DNA of 27,523 nucleotides, taken from contig LRSR01000135.1 of the NCBI GenBank assembly GCA_001579985.1, positions 1-27,523 on the forward strand. The letters are read 5' to 3'. Origin of the DNA: Hypsibius dujardini (taxonomy: Eukaryota; Tardigrada; Eutardigrada; Parachela; Hypsibiidae). The position numbers and the translations under genes were made by a program. Below the pieces are notes generated by a model. It saw only the letters and a list, made by a program, of their open reading frames with translations, did no database searches and was not told the origin of the DNA. Positions 1 through 9,156 of this stretch are shown here, piece after piece. How positions within the stretch are numbered: position 1 is the first letter of the stretch; every line of letters starts with the position of its first letter.

Positions 1-1615
1 GAGTGGTGTCATCTCCACTAGTGTCGGGGCAGTTTATCATCTACGATGAAAGGAAAGGAGGGGTTGCTGGTGTTATGGCTGCAGGTAATCTTCCTTCCTC
101 TTTCCGTCCCCTTTTATAAATGGTTTAGTTGGTTTAAAGTTAAACGGCTTTCATCCTCTGTGGGTTTGGCTGCATTTCACAGATGGCAAATTCCGTCGAA
201 TTAATCCGAGCGAACTACCCCGGAATAGATTGCAGCAGATGGGAACGGATTACGTTTCTGCATTTGCAAACATTTTTGGTGCTGGTACGCTCATACATTC
301 AATTGATTGCTTGATCCATTAAAGTTGCTTGAAAATTCTTGTAATAAATCATAACGGGTACTCGTTCGGTTGATTGATCTCTTGATTGATTCAAGGATGT
401 ATTCATAGACTCGTTGGAAGTAAGTTCATTGGAGGTTTAGCAATCTCAGCTTACATCCCATATATTTGCTCTGACGCAGTTTCCGCTGGAAGTCCGAAGA
501 AAAAGCCAGGCTTATCGGGTCCATCGTCTGTGCGCACTGAACCGACCGGTATGGCTTTTGTGTGTGAAAATATCGCCTTGCCCGACCTTGAAACGCTAAG
601 TCCCAAAAAAACTGCCATGTCTTTTGCATTCGAGGCTCGACCTCGGAAGTCGTTCCGTTGCAGCCGGTTGCTTCAAAAATGCCGAAGCGCAAACCTAGAC
701 TCGTAAGGCGAAAACTCTTCGGCTACCAGGACGATGAGTCCTATTATGGAATGGGCGGATCCCGCAAATCAAGTTAGAATTCCTTGCGATATCTTTTCGC
801 TTGCGTCGGCGCGGTTTATAATTTGCAGAATCATTAATTACGCACCATTTTCGTGCAGAAGCAGAATCTCACGTACCGGTGCGGCAATCCCAGCGAAGGA
901 TCAATACGGAGCTTCTACACAATGCCGTTCTCGACGGTTTGCACTTCCATCATCGCTCGTTCTGCTAAGTGACGTTTTTGTATTTAATCTTTTTCGCCGT
1001 AGACAATCTCGGTGTGGGAATTGATGATGATGCCAATCAGCGCCGCTCTTGTGAGTCCATTAAGCCCCGTTTCACAATCAAATCGAGCTGCCGCCGATGA
1101 TCATTGATCAATGTGTGCGCTCACCTGCCTTTTTTTTTCTTGTTGTGGACTGCTGCACCTTGTCTTTACGACTAGGATTCCTCCTGACCATGTCCCTGTA
1201 TCCTGTGCGCAGTGCTTTTGGCCCAAGTGTTATACTAGTATATTTTCTGTTCTCATCTTCTTTGGTAGGGCACAAGCCAAGGGTTTATGAGAAGCTCATC
1301 CGACAGCATCGTTACGATCACCGAAAACTGATGTTTCAAGTCCAGCAAACCACCGGTCATCGAGAATGGCTGCCAGCTGAAGCAGTGGATGGTGCCTTAA
1401 TTTGCATCTACAGAGATCTCCTGAATTTGGCACCGGGCGCCGACTTTGAGCAGCCTGTGGAAAAACCTCGTCGCCGCCATCGAAAACACCGACCGCTTGA
1501 GGAATTGTCCATCGTCCGACCTGCTTCTCACCCTACAGAAGCCGTTATGGGTAGCAGTGGATCCGCATCCGTATCTTCTCCTTCAGAACTAGGTGTGAAG
1601 CGTAAGCTGGAATGA
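1..1615 (+). CDS. 3' part of unrecognised basic protein (5' end outside window)
   Basis: Three coding pieces join in frame: 3-84, 183-284 and 1269-1615 (stop). Donors are CAG|GTAATC and CTG|GTACGC; acceptors are CACAG and GGTAG; both introns are phase 1. The visible 176 residues start inside the protein. The middle reads KFRRINPSELPRNRL, followed by HKPRVYEKLIRQHRYDHRKL and the segment FQVQQTTGHREWLPAEAV. After that comes a basic stretch (RRRHRKHR), a Ser-rich tail and the C-terminus GVKRKLE, which looks like a nuclear localisation signal. The spacing of YEKLI, FQV and EWLPAE loosely recalls a chromodomain or Tudor-like fold; this is weak inference and no family is claimed. The second intron is 984 bp and could hide another exon, although the frame closes without one. 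The frame continuity makes coding likely, but the function is unknown. Confidence 0.6.
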
Positions 1616-2333
1616 ACTACTGGTTTGACTGAAGAGCTTCTTTTTTTCTTACTCTTTCTTGCTAGTACAGTAGTTCATTTTATTTTCAGACCCAGCTCGG
1701 CAATTGTGGCTGGACGTTTTGACGCAGGATTCGCTGCTGTGATGTAAAATAACGCCGACATCAGATGCTCACGTTTCCGCAATCTCATTTTTGAAGGCCT
1801 CCCAGGTCGCCCGCAGTTTCTGCTGGATGCAATTGATCTTTTCCCCTTTCCTTTCTCAAAAGTTTTCTTTTGTTTGAACGCTGAGTATCGACATACTGCA
1901 GTAGTTACATTTACAGTAATCTATTGGTCTGTTGTTTGATACTTGCTAGTCGTTCGCATGCACAATGAGCAATGGATGTTTCCACGTGATGCCATTCAAA
2001 TCCAAAGATGTAGGGTACGATACTGGTGTGTGTGTTGCTTATCTGCCTACTGATAAATCACAGTATACTTTAATAATTGCAATGTAAATTGGTTTTGGTG
2101 GATCGCGGAGGGACATTCACCGCTGCACTGGCAGAGTGACAGTGCTGCAATAAACGTTATATGGGCGTGGCTTAATAAGTGACGTCAGTGACGTGGCGGT
2201 GTTCGCTGTGCCAGTTTTCCAGTTTTGTTGTCGTTTTACTCTTTTCATCGACATATTTCCTCCTCTACATCACCTCGATCGCTGATCCCCGCGGTCTCTA
2301 GCAAATTTTTTCCTTGTATTCCGTGGATTGAAA
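1616..2333. other. intergenic: 3' end of first gene and UFM1 upstream region
   Basis: There is no credible coding frame here. An AATAAA hexamer lies at 2149-2154, rather far (about 530 bp) from the upstream stop. The last 160 bp hold the CRE/UPRE-like sites described separately. The stretch just before the UFM1 start is pyrimidine-rich, as in many 5' UTRs. Confidence 0.5.
2180..2196 (+). promoter_or_regulatory. CRE plus UPRE-like element upstream of UFM1
   Basis: A perfect CRE/ATF palindrome, TGACGTCA, is at 2180-2187. It is followed after one base by TGACGTGG at 2189-2196, which matches the ATF6/XBP1 UPRE core (TGACGTG[G/A]). They lie about 140-155 bp upstream of the UFM1 start codon. UFMylation is tied to ER homeostasis in animals, so ER-stress control is plausible. 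The motif match is direct; its use is inferred. Confidence 0.45.
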
Positions 2334-2768
2334 ATGGGATCGAAAGTGACATTCAAAATCACCTTGACGTCGGACCCCAAACTTCCCTTTAAAGTGTTGA
2401 GTGTACCGGAAGAAACGCCATTCACTGGTACGTTACTACAGTTCAGTGCGATTCTAACGCTGCAGAATGGCACGGTCTAAGAAGCACCAACCATAACTTT
2501 CGTCAAACATTCACCAGCCATAACTTTCGTCAAATATCCACCATTTACTTTGACAGCTGTTGTTAAATTCGCCGCGGAAGAGTTCAAGGTGGCTCCGGCA
2601 ACCAGTGCCGTCATCACCAACGACGGAATCGGAATCAATCCAGCCCAGAGCGCCGGAAATGTTTTCCTCAAACACGGCTCGGAGCTCCGTTTAATTCCTC
2701 GCGATCGTGTGGGCTCTTCCACGTCTCGTTTAATTCCTCGCGATCGGGTGGGCTCTTCCAGGTCTTAA
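2334..2768 (+). CDS. UFM1: UFM1, ubiquitin-fold modifier 1 precursor, with duplicated C-terminal tail
   Basis: Two exons, 2334-2427 and 2557-2768, join in phase 1 (ACTG|GTACGT ... TGACAG|CTG) to give 101 residues. It begins [20 protein letters not shown] and contains FAAEEFKV, the [20 protein letters not shown] segment and LIPRDRVG, a near-perfect match to UFM1 as known from animals. UFM1 is a beta-grasp ubiquitin-like modifier. UFSP proteases trim it to a C-terminal Val-Gly, and UBA5/UFC1/UFL1 then conjugate it to targets such as ribosomal RPL26 at the ER. Human UFM1 is 85 residues and carries two residues after the mature Gly. Here 17 residues follow Gly84, because the 13-residue unit starting RLIPRDRVG is repeated at 89-101, so a second Val-Gly ends at Gly97. 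The 129-bp intron also contains a short diverged tandem duplication (CATAACTTTCGTCAAA twice). The identification is firm. Confidence 0.95.
2688..2765 (+). repeat. 39-bp tandem in-frame duplication in the UFM1 tail
   Basis: Units 2688-2726 and 2727-2765 are both 39 bp and differ at two bases. One change is synonymous (CGT/CGG, Arg) and one changes a tail residue (Thr to Arg). The unit encodes [11 protein letters not shown] plus two residues, so the processing site is doubled. The divergence between units argues against a simple assembly slip. Confidence 0.9.
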
Positions 2769-3051
2769 CATTCTCGATTATTTTACTGCGATATTTTTCT
2801 GTCGTGCGAACATCGTAGCTTTATCACTGCTACGGAAAACTCATGCTACCCAGAGTTCATTTGGCTTATTTCCAAGAGACCTTTTGAAATGTGAGAAAAA
2901 TCCTACAATAGTAGGAGGGCGCGTAACGAAATCAGTAAAGCTAGGAATGAGATGAAATCCATTGCTTCTGCTTTGAGATGCAGTTTAATTACAACTCATT
3001 TGCGTCATATGGAGATTTTCAGCATACAGATGTCAAATTTCCGGCTCCATG

Positions 3052-3403
3052 TCAAATTTCCGGCTCTATGTCACTCAGATCCAACGAAGAATCGGATTCC
3101 GGGCTGTTTGACCGATCCGCGGGAATAACATCATCTATACCTGCTTTCTCCGGTTCTTCCATGGACTTGAGCAGCTCCTTGACATATTCCTGCTCGTGCT
3201 GCAGCAAGAAACAACTGAGTTATCGGTCTTAATCTATCCACTGTCCGAAAAATGGAGAAAGCTATTACCTTCAGAAATCGCATTTCTTCGGTTAATTCCT
3301 TTTGCAAGCGCTCCATGGTTTCCCTTTCCGTGTGAAGTTTCTGAAGTTCCATAACAGAACGGTCCGTCGGTCTGTCTTCCGAATTGGTGGTAGAAGTCGC
3401 CAT
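3052..3403 (-). CDS. small coiled-coil protein, unrecognised
   Basis: Two exons on the minus strand, 3403-3269 and 3198-3052, join in phase 0 (CTGAAG|GTAATAG ... GCTGCAG|CAC) to give 93 residues. It starts MATSTTNSEDRPTDRS. Residues about 17-65 form a charged heptad-like helix (MELQKLHTERETMERLQKEL, then EEMRFLK and HEQEYVKELLKSMEE). The tail is acidic and Ser-rich, ending SSLDLSDIEPEI. There are no membrane segments or cysteines. It is divergent to the RDH-like gene and probably shares its promoter. A 19-bp tandem repeat (3031-3049, 3050-3068) spans the stop codon, so the last codons and the start of the 3' UTR are duplicates. I do not recognise the family; the clean intron and frame support a real gene. 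Confidence 0.6.
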
Positions 3404-3676
3404 TCCTTCGCCGCTGCCTGAAATTTTGATGCCAACCTAATTCTAGTTTACAAAAAAACAATGAATGGCCAAAAATATAAATCAGTCACTACTAGTACGC
3501 GTATTGGATCCGATCGGATAAACGCCATCAGCTGTCTTCCCCGGGAGGGCGCACCCCCTGATTGGACCCCTGGGGGTCAGCTGTCTTCCCCGGGAGGGCG
3601 CACCCCCTGATTGGACCCCTGGGGGGTCAGCCGTGAATATCATTTTCCAGATGAGTAAAATATTGAACAATAAAAA
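3404..3676. promoter_or_regulatory. bidirectional promoter with duplicated 49-bp element
   Basis: This 273-bp gap separates two start codons facing outward. It contains two near-identical 49-50 bp units (3528-3576, 3577-3626) plus a partial third start. Each unit carries a GC-rich palindrome core (CCCCGGGAGGGCG) and ATTGG, an inverted CCAAT box. Another ATTGG lies at about 3503. Confidence 0.5.
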
Positions 3677-4497
3677 ATGAGTGGCAGATTTCTCACGGCA
3701 TGCGCAGTTGTTGGTGGTAGTGTAGCGGCAACTTTATTATACAAGGAAGTCATCCAAGGGTGTCGCTTCGATAAGATCGAAAATCTGGAAGGCAAAGTTG
3801 CTGTCATTACAGGTAAGGAAAGTTTTGCCCAATCAAGCAATCAGCAGTTCTGCTTTGAACATAATTAAGCAATTGTCAGGCAATCAACAAATAAATCACT
3901 CGACCAATGTCCTGTGACCGGTGTAATTGTTTATTGATTGCGTTGGTTCTCTTTTAGGCGCCAATACTGGAATTGGTAAGGAGACAGCCAAAGAGTTTGC
4001 CAAGCGTGGCGCGAAAGTCATTCTGGCTTGCCGAGATTTGGAACGATGCAAGGCAGCCAGAAAAGAGATCTTTCTAGCTGCACGCATGTTTGGAGCAAAA
4101 GATCCGCGAACGAGGAAACGGAAGCCGGCCGTGGTTTGCGAATTACTCGACTTGGCATCGTTTGACTCCATTCGGGCATTTGTGCAACGGATGGAGAAGG
4201 AGGATCGGCTGGATTATTTGATAAACAACGCCGGAACAATGAGAGATCCAACACGCGTATTGACCAAGGTGAATTTTTGGTGTTCTGCTTGCCATTGAAA
4301 GGAGTCTGTTGAATATAAAACTTAAATAAAGCTTAGCAAGTGCTTAAGCCTGAGGCATAATCGATAAGTCTGCTGTGATAGATTCCAAATCCAACTGGCA
4401 ATCGGTGCGACGGGTCGCCGACACTTGCTGGTATGTTTTGTTAGACTGATTGATTGGTTGATTGATGGATTTGTGGATTGATTGGTTGATTGTTCAG

Positions 4498-4562
<65 letters not shown>

Positions 4563-5202
4563 GGATGGATTGGGATGATGGATTGGAATGGTACGGTACT
4601 GATTGATTCGGACATGAAGTGCATTTTATTTTTACTTCTGGTGTTTCCAGGACGGGTTGGAAAAACAAATGGGCGTGAACCACTTCGGTCACTTTCTTCT
4701 CACAAATCTCCTTCTGGCGAAGCTTCAAAAGTCTTCCCCCAGCCGTATCGTAGTACTGTCCAGCACGGCCCACCAACGGGGAGATCTCGACTTTAGCAAC
4801 TTAAATTGGGATCACGATTACGACCCCGGTAACGCCTATAACGCCAGTAAACTTGCAAACCTTTTGTTCGTCCAGGAGCTGGCGAACAAACTGCAAGGTT
4901 CTGCGGTAACGGTCAACGCAGTGCACCCGGGCTTGGTTTACACGGATCTCTTCCGCCATCTGCCGGCAGCTGACTCGGTGACGCGATTCATCCTCGGACC
5001 ATTCATGTGGATGTTTTTCAAGTCACCCCGTGCGGGTGCACAAACGACGATGTATGTGGCTTTGAGTGAGGATTTGGAGGGTGTCTCTGGCAAATACTTT
5101 AGCAATTGTACAGAGACAGCGCCCGCTGACAAAGCTCTAGACCGTCAACTTGCTCAACGACTCTGGACTGTTAGTGAAAAGTGGACCCGATTGAATTCTT
5201 GA
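3677..5202 (+). CDS. RDH13: retinol dehydrogenase 13/14-like short-chain dehydrogenase
   Basis: Three exons (3677-3812, 3958-4268, 4651-5202) give 332 residues, the usual size for RDH13 (331). The N-terminus has a hydrophobic segment (about residues 6-22) expected to anchor it to a membrane; RDH13 is mitochondrial and RDH14 reticular/mitochondrial. The NADP(H) Rossmann signature TGANTGIG is at 45-52, NNAG at 135-138, the catalytic Ser in VVLSSTAH at 186/187, and YNASK with Tyr212/Lys216. The family signature VNHFGHFLLTNLLL and the late segments NAVHPG and VSGKYF are also present. The likely activity is NADP(H)-dependent reduction or oxidation of retinoids or other hydrophobic carbonyls; the true substrate cannot be read. 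A lysine/arginine-rich insertion (about residues 80-95) lengthens the usual loop before the LLDLASFDSIR strand. RDH13 versus RDH14 is not resolved. Confidence 0.9.
4441..4571 (+). repeat. (TGAT)n microsatellite in RDH-like intron 2
   Basis: A degenerate ATTG/TGAT array becomes perfect at about 4498-4562. It lies wholly inside the intron 4269-4650. Its four-base period leaves several frames open, which explains Ser-Ile-Asn-Gln-type spurious reading frames here. Confidence 0.95.
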
Positions 5203-5355
5203 TTTCGTTTCAGTTTTATTCATTGGGTATGTGAGTTTCAGTAAGTGTGTGACAGAATCAAAATTCGGGTGAAAATCTAAAAACAGCATTCCAAGGCAAA
5301 AGTGAAGCAGTAAGAAACGGTCGTCCGTCCAAGAAAACATGCTAGGAAAAGGAAA

Positions 5356-5361
5356 TTTATT
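5356..5361 (-). terminator. polyadenylation signal for the minus-strand DPF-SAM gene
   Basis: AATAAA on the minus strand (TTTATT forward) lies about 110 nt past the stop codon at 5471. The region 5203-5470 holds the convergent 3' ends of this gene and the RDH-like gene, and no other coding frame. Confidence 0.45.
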
Positions 5362-5470
5362 CATGCATCCCAGCAGCAAAAAACGGAAAGCAGAACAATG
5401 AAACATATTACAGTATTAAAAGATACCACAGATTGTAGGTCCTTCGGTAAAGATGGACGCGAAAACCTTT

Positions 5471-7613
5471 TCAAAAGCATTTTCGCCACTTGCTAATTGC
5501 GTTGACGTACTGGAGATGTTTTCCAAGGGGCAGGGGGAACAGTTCCGAAAACTGCTCCCGCGAGATAATCATCAGTGAGGATCCGAACAATTCCTAAACG
5601 ATCACACGAGTCATGCATCGAAACACTGAATTCACCTTCCCGGACTGAAAATTTGCTGGTTTGTTTGGCGAGCAATTGTTTGGTCTATGCAAGATCCGTG
5701 CTCTTTCATCGTAAGACATTTCCCAGGTCAGTTCAGCGAGCTCTTACATGTTTGAGAATCAGTTCAGCAAGGCCAGGCAAGGAATCCGCAAAGTAGGCCG
5801 CGCACTGCTCCACAGTCCACAATGCGAGGTCCTGGCGCAGCTCACTTTCTTCGACCATTTTATTCTGGTAATCTTCAAACAAGAACTTGAAGCGAGGATT
5901 TATTTCCGGCGAGAGGGACCGCTCCCTCTCAGGAGTCCGGATTCCCTCTGAGCTAAATGGAAATAAGAAACAATGATTTAACACGATAGTAAACCAAATC
6001 ACATTTAAACGAAAAATACACTAAACTCACGTGGAAGCGAGCACGTCCATGTCCAGCTGTCGAGCAATCTGCCGGGCTCGAGCCTTCTCTTTGGAGTTCT
6101 CTCTCGTTCGCTTGATCTGCTTCGTTGAAAACTTCATAACCTTCTTGAATATCACTTTTTTGGGCATCAGAGGTACAGTGGAACTGTTCTTGCCGCTGAT
6201 GGATTTCTCCTCAGTGCAACGGTCAGAGCTATCGGACAAGCTGTTGCGGGAAGCTTCCGGCACTCGTGAGCTCAATGAGCCTCTTGACTCTGCAATCCAT
6301 AAAAAATTTAATAAAAAAAGAGGACGAAAGGCTGAAGAGAAAATAATGTCATACCGTTGCCCGCGTAGGCATATTTTGTGTCCCGAGAATGCTCCACTTG
6401 CCCTGGACTATCATCTCGGCGCTTCACAGATGTGCGGGAACTTTTCCGAATTGAAAAGTCGACCTTCTCCTCCTTCGCCTTGCCGGACGAGCAGTTTGTG
6501 CATCTCCAATCTAATCGAACGTAGCCTCCTGATTAATGGAAAATAATGAAAGAAAATAGTGCCGATACGAAAAACAAACATACGTCCATCTGATTGCTCC
6601 TTGTCAGTGACATGAGGAAAATGACAGCGCATGTGAAAGAGCCGCTTGCATCCCACACAGCAGACGCTTCTCTGGAACGGTAGGAGCTTATTAAGACACT
6701 AATACATGGAAGAGATTGAAACTTCGTAACAGATCAAAAACAGCATACCGATTCGGCCTCCGATGGCTTTTTCTTTCCACAAATGCAGCACCGCTTGCAT
6801 TTAGAACATTTAAAGTTGGCACTGGAGTCGTCGTCGAATTCCCCAGTCGTTGATCCGTTTTTCAGGCATGAAAAGTGAGCTGGAAATAGATCTCAAATAA
6901 AATCCGTGAACCCTCACTAGACTGCAACATCGACGATTCATCCAGAATTAATTACCTTCAAATTGACAACCTCTTCCCCGGCAGTGCACTAAAATTTCCT
7001 TCGCATCTCCGTTGTCTGGTTGTCGGCACACCTGACAAATGTCTCCTCCCGGGATAGCAATGGGATCAGGGAAGCCGGGGAACGGCATATCAATCTCCGG
7101 CGAGGGATTTTCCTGCCGCTCTCGCTCCACTGCCTCGCGTTCTTTCGCCTTCTTCTCCGCCACCTCCAGCGCCTCGGCAGCATCCTTCATCTCCTTTTCG
7201 CGCTCACTTGCCCGAATCGCTCGTTTGATGGCCTCCGAGCTAGCCGCAACAGCACCGCGCGGTCCCGAGCTCGGAAAGAAATCCTCAATGAAATCGGGGC
7301 CCATCGTTTTTCGAGTGCGCTGGAGAACAGAAGAAGAAAGTTTAAATACACTGCAATCAATTAATCAATCCCAAAAGATGATGGTGGTAAACATGAAGGA
7401 CACAATTCGTTCGAGGACTAGCAGATCAAGCGATCAATCTATGCCCGATATTGTAATATTCTACTTTGAATCAATAAATCAACTGTTTGGAACCAAGGTG
7501 ACACTGCCGTTCCGCACCTTCCGTCCGCTCAACTCCCGAGTCGGCGGCATCGGTGTTGACATATCCGCTGCAGAAAGCCGGGTCGACCGAGTGTTCTTTC
7601 GCGAAGATTCCAT
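5471..7613 (-). CDS. double PHD finger (DPF) and SAM domain protein, copy A
   Basis: Eight exons, read downward: 7613-7518, 7319-6956, 6879-6749, 6671-6584, 6528-6355, 6289-6031, 5952-5748, 5593-5471; 479 residues, intron phases 0,1,0,1,1,2,0. Exon 1 ends PPTRELSGRK; exon 2 begins RTRKTMGPDFIEDF and continues with an Ala/Glu/Lys helix. PHD1 ligands are Cys127, 130, 145, 150, His155, Cys158, 178, 181. PHD2 ligands are Cys184, 187, 202, 205, His210, Cys213, 236, 239, with Trp234 before the last pair. The pair spacing CSKCKRCCIC matches the fused DPF module of BAF45/DPF and MOZ/MORF proteins, which read acylated or unmodified histone H3 tails. A basic linker (about 300-370) follows, then a SAM-like domain from Trp416 (WTVEQCAAYF, then LMIISREQF and LPLGKHL). 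A nuclear chromatin-reader role is inferred from domains. The start could instead be an upstream in-frame ATG at 7748. It is a paralogue of the gene at 9157-13118. Confidence 0.85.
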
Positions 7614-9156
7614 GGTGCGAGGTGGCGGTCGAAGCGATAAAAACCGCGGAAGCTCCTGGCAAAGGCAGTCACAACGACGAAAGTTCCCCACCAAAGGTTC
7701 CGCCAAAACACCGTCGCACCTCAAAAGACGAAGTCTAAACAAGAACACATAGGATAAAAAGGGCGTCGGAATGCGTGGCCGGTGAAGTGTGTATGTTATG
7801 CAGGCAGAATCGGCGACTCCGGGGAGCGCAATGGAGATGACCAGCGGGAATCCTCTTCACTTGGCCATTTCGAGCTCAAGATGATGGTGTAGCTGTTCGG
7901 AAGCAGGATGGTAAGTTGGACAAGTCCAAGGGAAATCGTCTTGGCCGGTCAGCAGTGATGGGAGTAAGCGAAAAGAAAATTGTCCGACTGCAGAAATGAA
8001 CTAAGCTTTCTGGGGTCTCGAATATTCCCCCCACATTTGCTACGCGTGAACGACAACATGCCAACGAGAAATGAGCCGTGCGTGTTGAAAAGGGGACCAG
8101 TGCTGGACTGCTCAATTCGAGTGCTGGTCATAGCTGGAAACAGCTCGTCCCTGTGAGAAGTGGTTTAATTTCAACTGCCAATACAACAGCAATTGCTGCG
8201 TACGGAAAACAAACCAATCAGCTGCTTGCCCGTATAGCCAATGCAACAGCAATTGCTGCGTACGGAAAACAAATCAATCAGCTGCTTGCCCGTATGGCCA
8301 ATGCAACAGGAACTGCTGCGTACGGAAAACAAATCAATCAGCTGCTTGCCGGTATAGCGGGATTGTGTCTTTTTCCTACGCTCGAACACGAACTCGTATT
8401 AGTGTATTTTTAAAAAATAGAGGAAAATAGAGAGAGGTTTCAACCAGTTTCATAAATTAACTGTCATTTGTGGTTTAAATCAGCGATCTAACAACCTGGT
8501 TCAACTACCGATTCTTGTCTTACGTCACAGAGACCGTTATATAATGTTTGCATGGTGGTCTTGGCTCATGTGCTTACTATCTTCCGTAAAACAAAGCAAT
8601 TACAATATTTTTGCTCTGTGACTTTGGGGAATGTTAGTAAACTCTTACAACCCTAATTCTTATAAAGTGCGCCACAGCTTCTCGGATGGAACTTGGGCTG
8701 ACCATTGCAACAGTAACTAAGCTCGATTTCTAGAATTCCCTGTATCAGATCACGTGTTCTCCGTAGGTGTAACACCTATTGGGTAAAGCTAAGTATAGGA
8801 AGAACGCCCACTATGTATTTTTCAGCGGGTTCAGCAAATGTGCGTGTGCGGCGGTTCATTTCCTCAACGCACTTTGACTGACTGTCCGTCTACCGTCGAA
8901 CTCCCCATGAGTGCAACTTGCTACTGGCAGTAGTATAGCGCACAACATTATTCATAACACTCGGGCTGACCTGGAATTTCAGCTTTTTTCTTGACCTCCG
9001 CACTGGTCGTCCACTCCCACAAAAATGATCTGCTTTTTCAAATTTTAGCACCTTCCAATTTCTTCCATTCATTTCTGCATTCATTTCGTCGTCACTCGAG
9101 AAACGGGAGCGGAATTTCGACTCGGACTATCGCGTCACCGTGTGCCGTATAATAAC
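7614..9156. promoter_or_regulatory. shared divergent upstream region of the two DPF-SAM paralogues
   Basis: These 1.5 kb lie between two outward-facing start codons of paralogous genes. I found no frame with splice-consistent coding signal. Apart from the 60-bp triple repeat at 8177-8356, I see only scattered AT-rich sequence. Promoters or untranslated first exons of both genes must lie here or overlap it. Confidence 0.4.
8177..8356. repeat. 60-bp minisatellite, three copies
   Basis: Copies 8177-8236, 8237-8296 and 8297-8356 have an exact 60-bp period and a few substitutions each; a partial unit follows. Both strands stay open across it. Read as codons (unit AIAAYGKQINQLLARIANAT), the differences mostly change the amino acid (for example ACC/ATC, ATA/ATG, GCA/GGA, ATT/ACT), which argues against coding constraint. 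Confidence 0.9.

Noticed and set aside
679-777. 32-codon frame beginning MPKRKPRLVRRKL
   Set aside because: The composition looks protein-like, but it lies in intron 2 of the first gene, its phase does not fit the flanking exons, and no good donor follows. A tiny independent gene cannot be excluded.
7039-7752. Longest open frame in the window (237 codons, + strand)
   Set aside because: It is antisense to exons 1-2 of DPF-SAM copy A, whose splice structure, zinc ligands and paralogue support the minus strand. The peptide itself is Ser/Arg-rich without motifs.
8078-8413. 111-codon frame with 20-residue repeats
   Set aside because: Differences between the 60-bp units are mostly amino-acid changing and there is no splice or homology support; treated as a promoter-region repeat.
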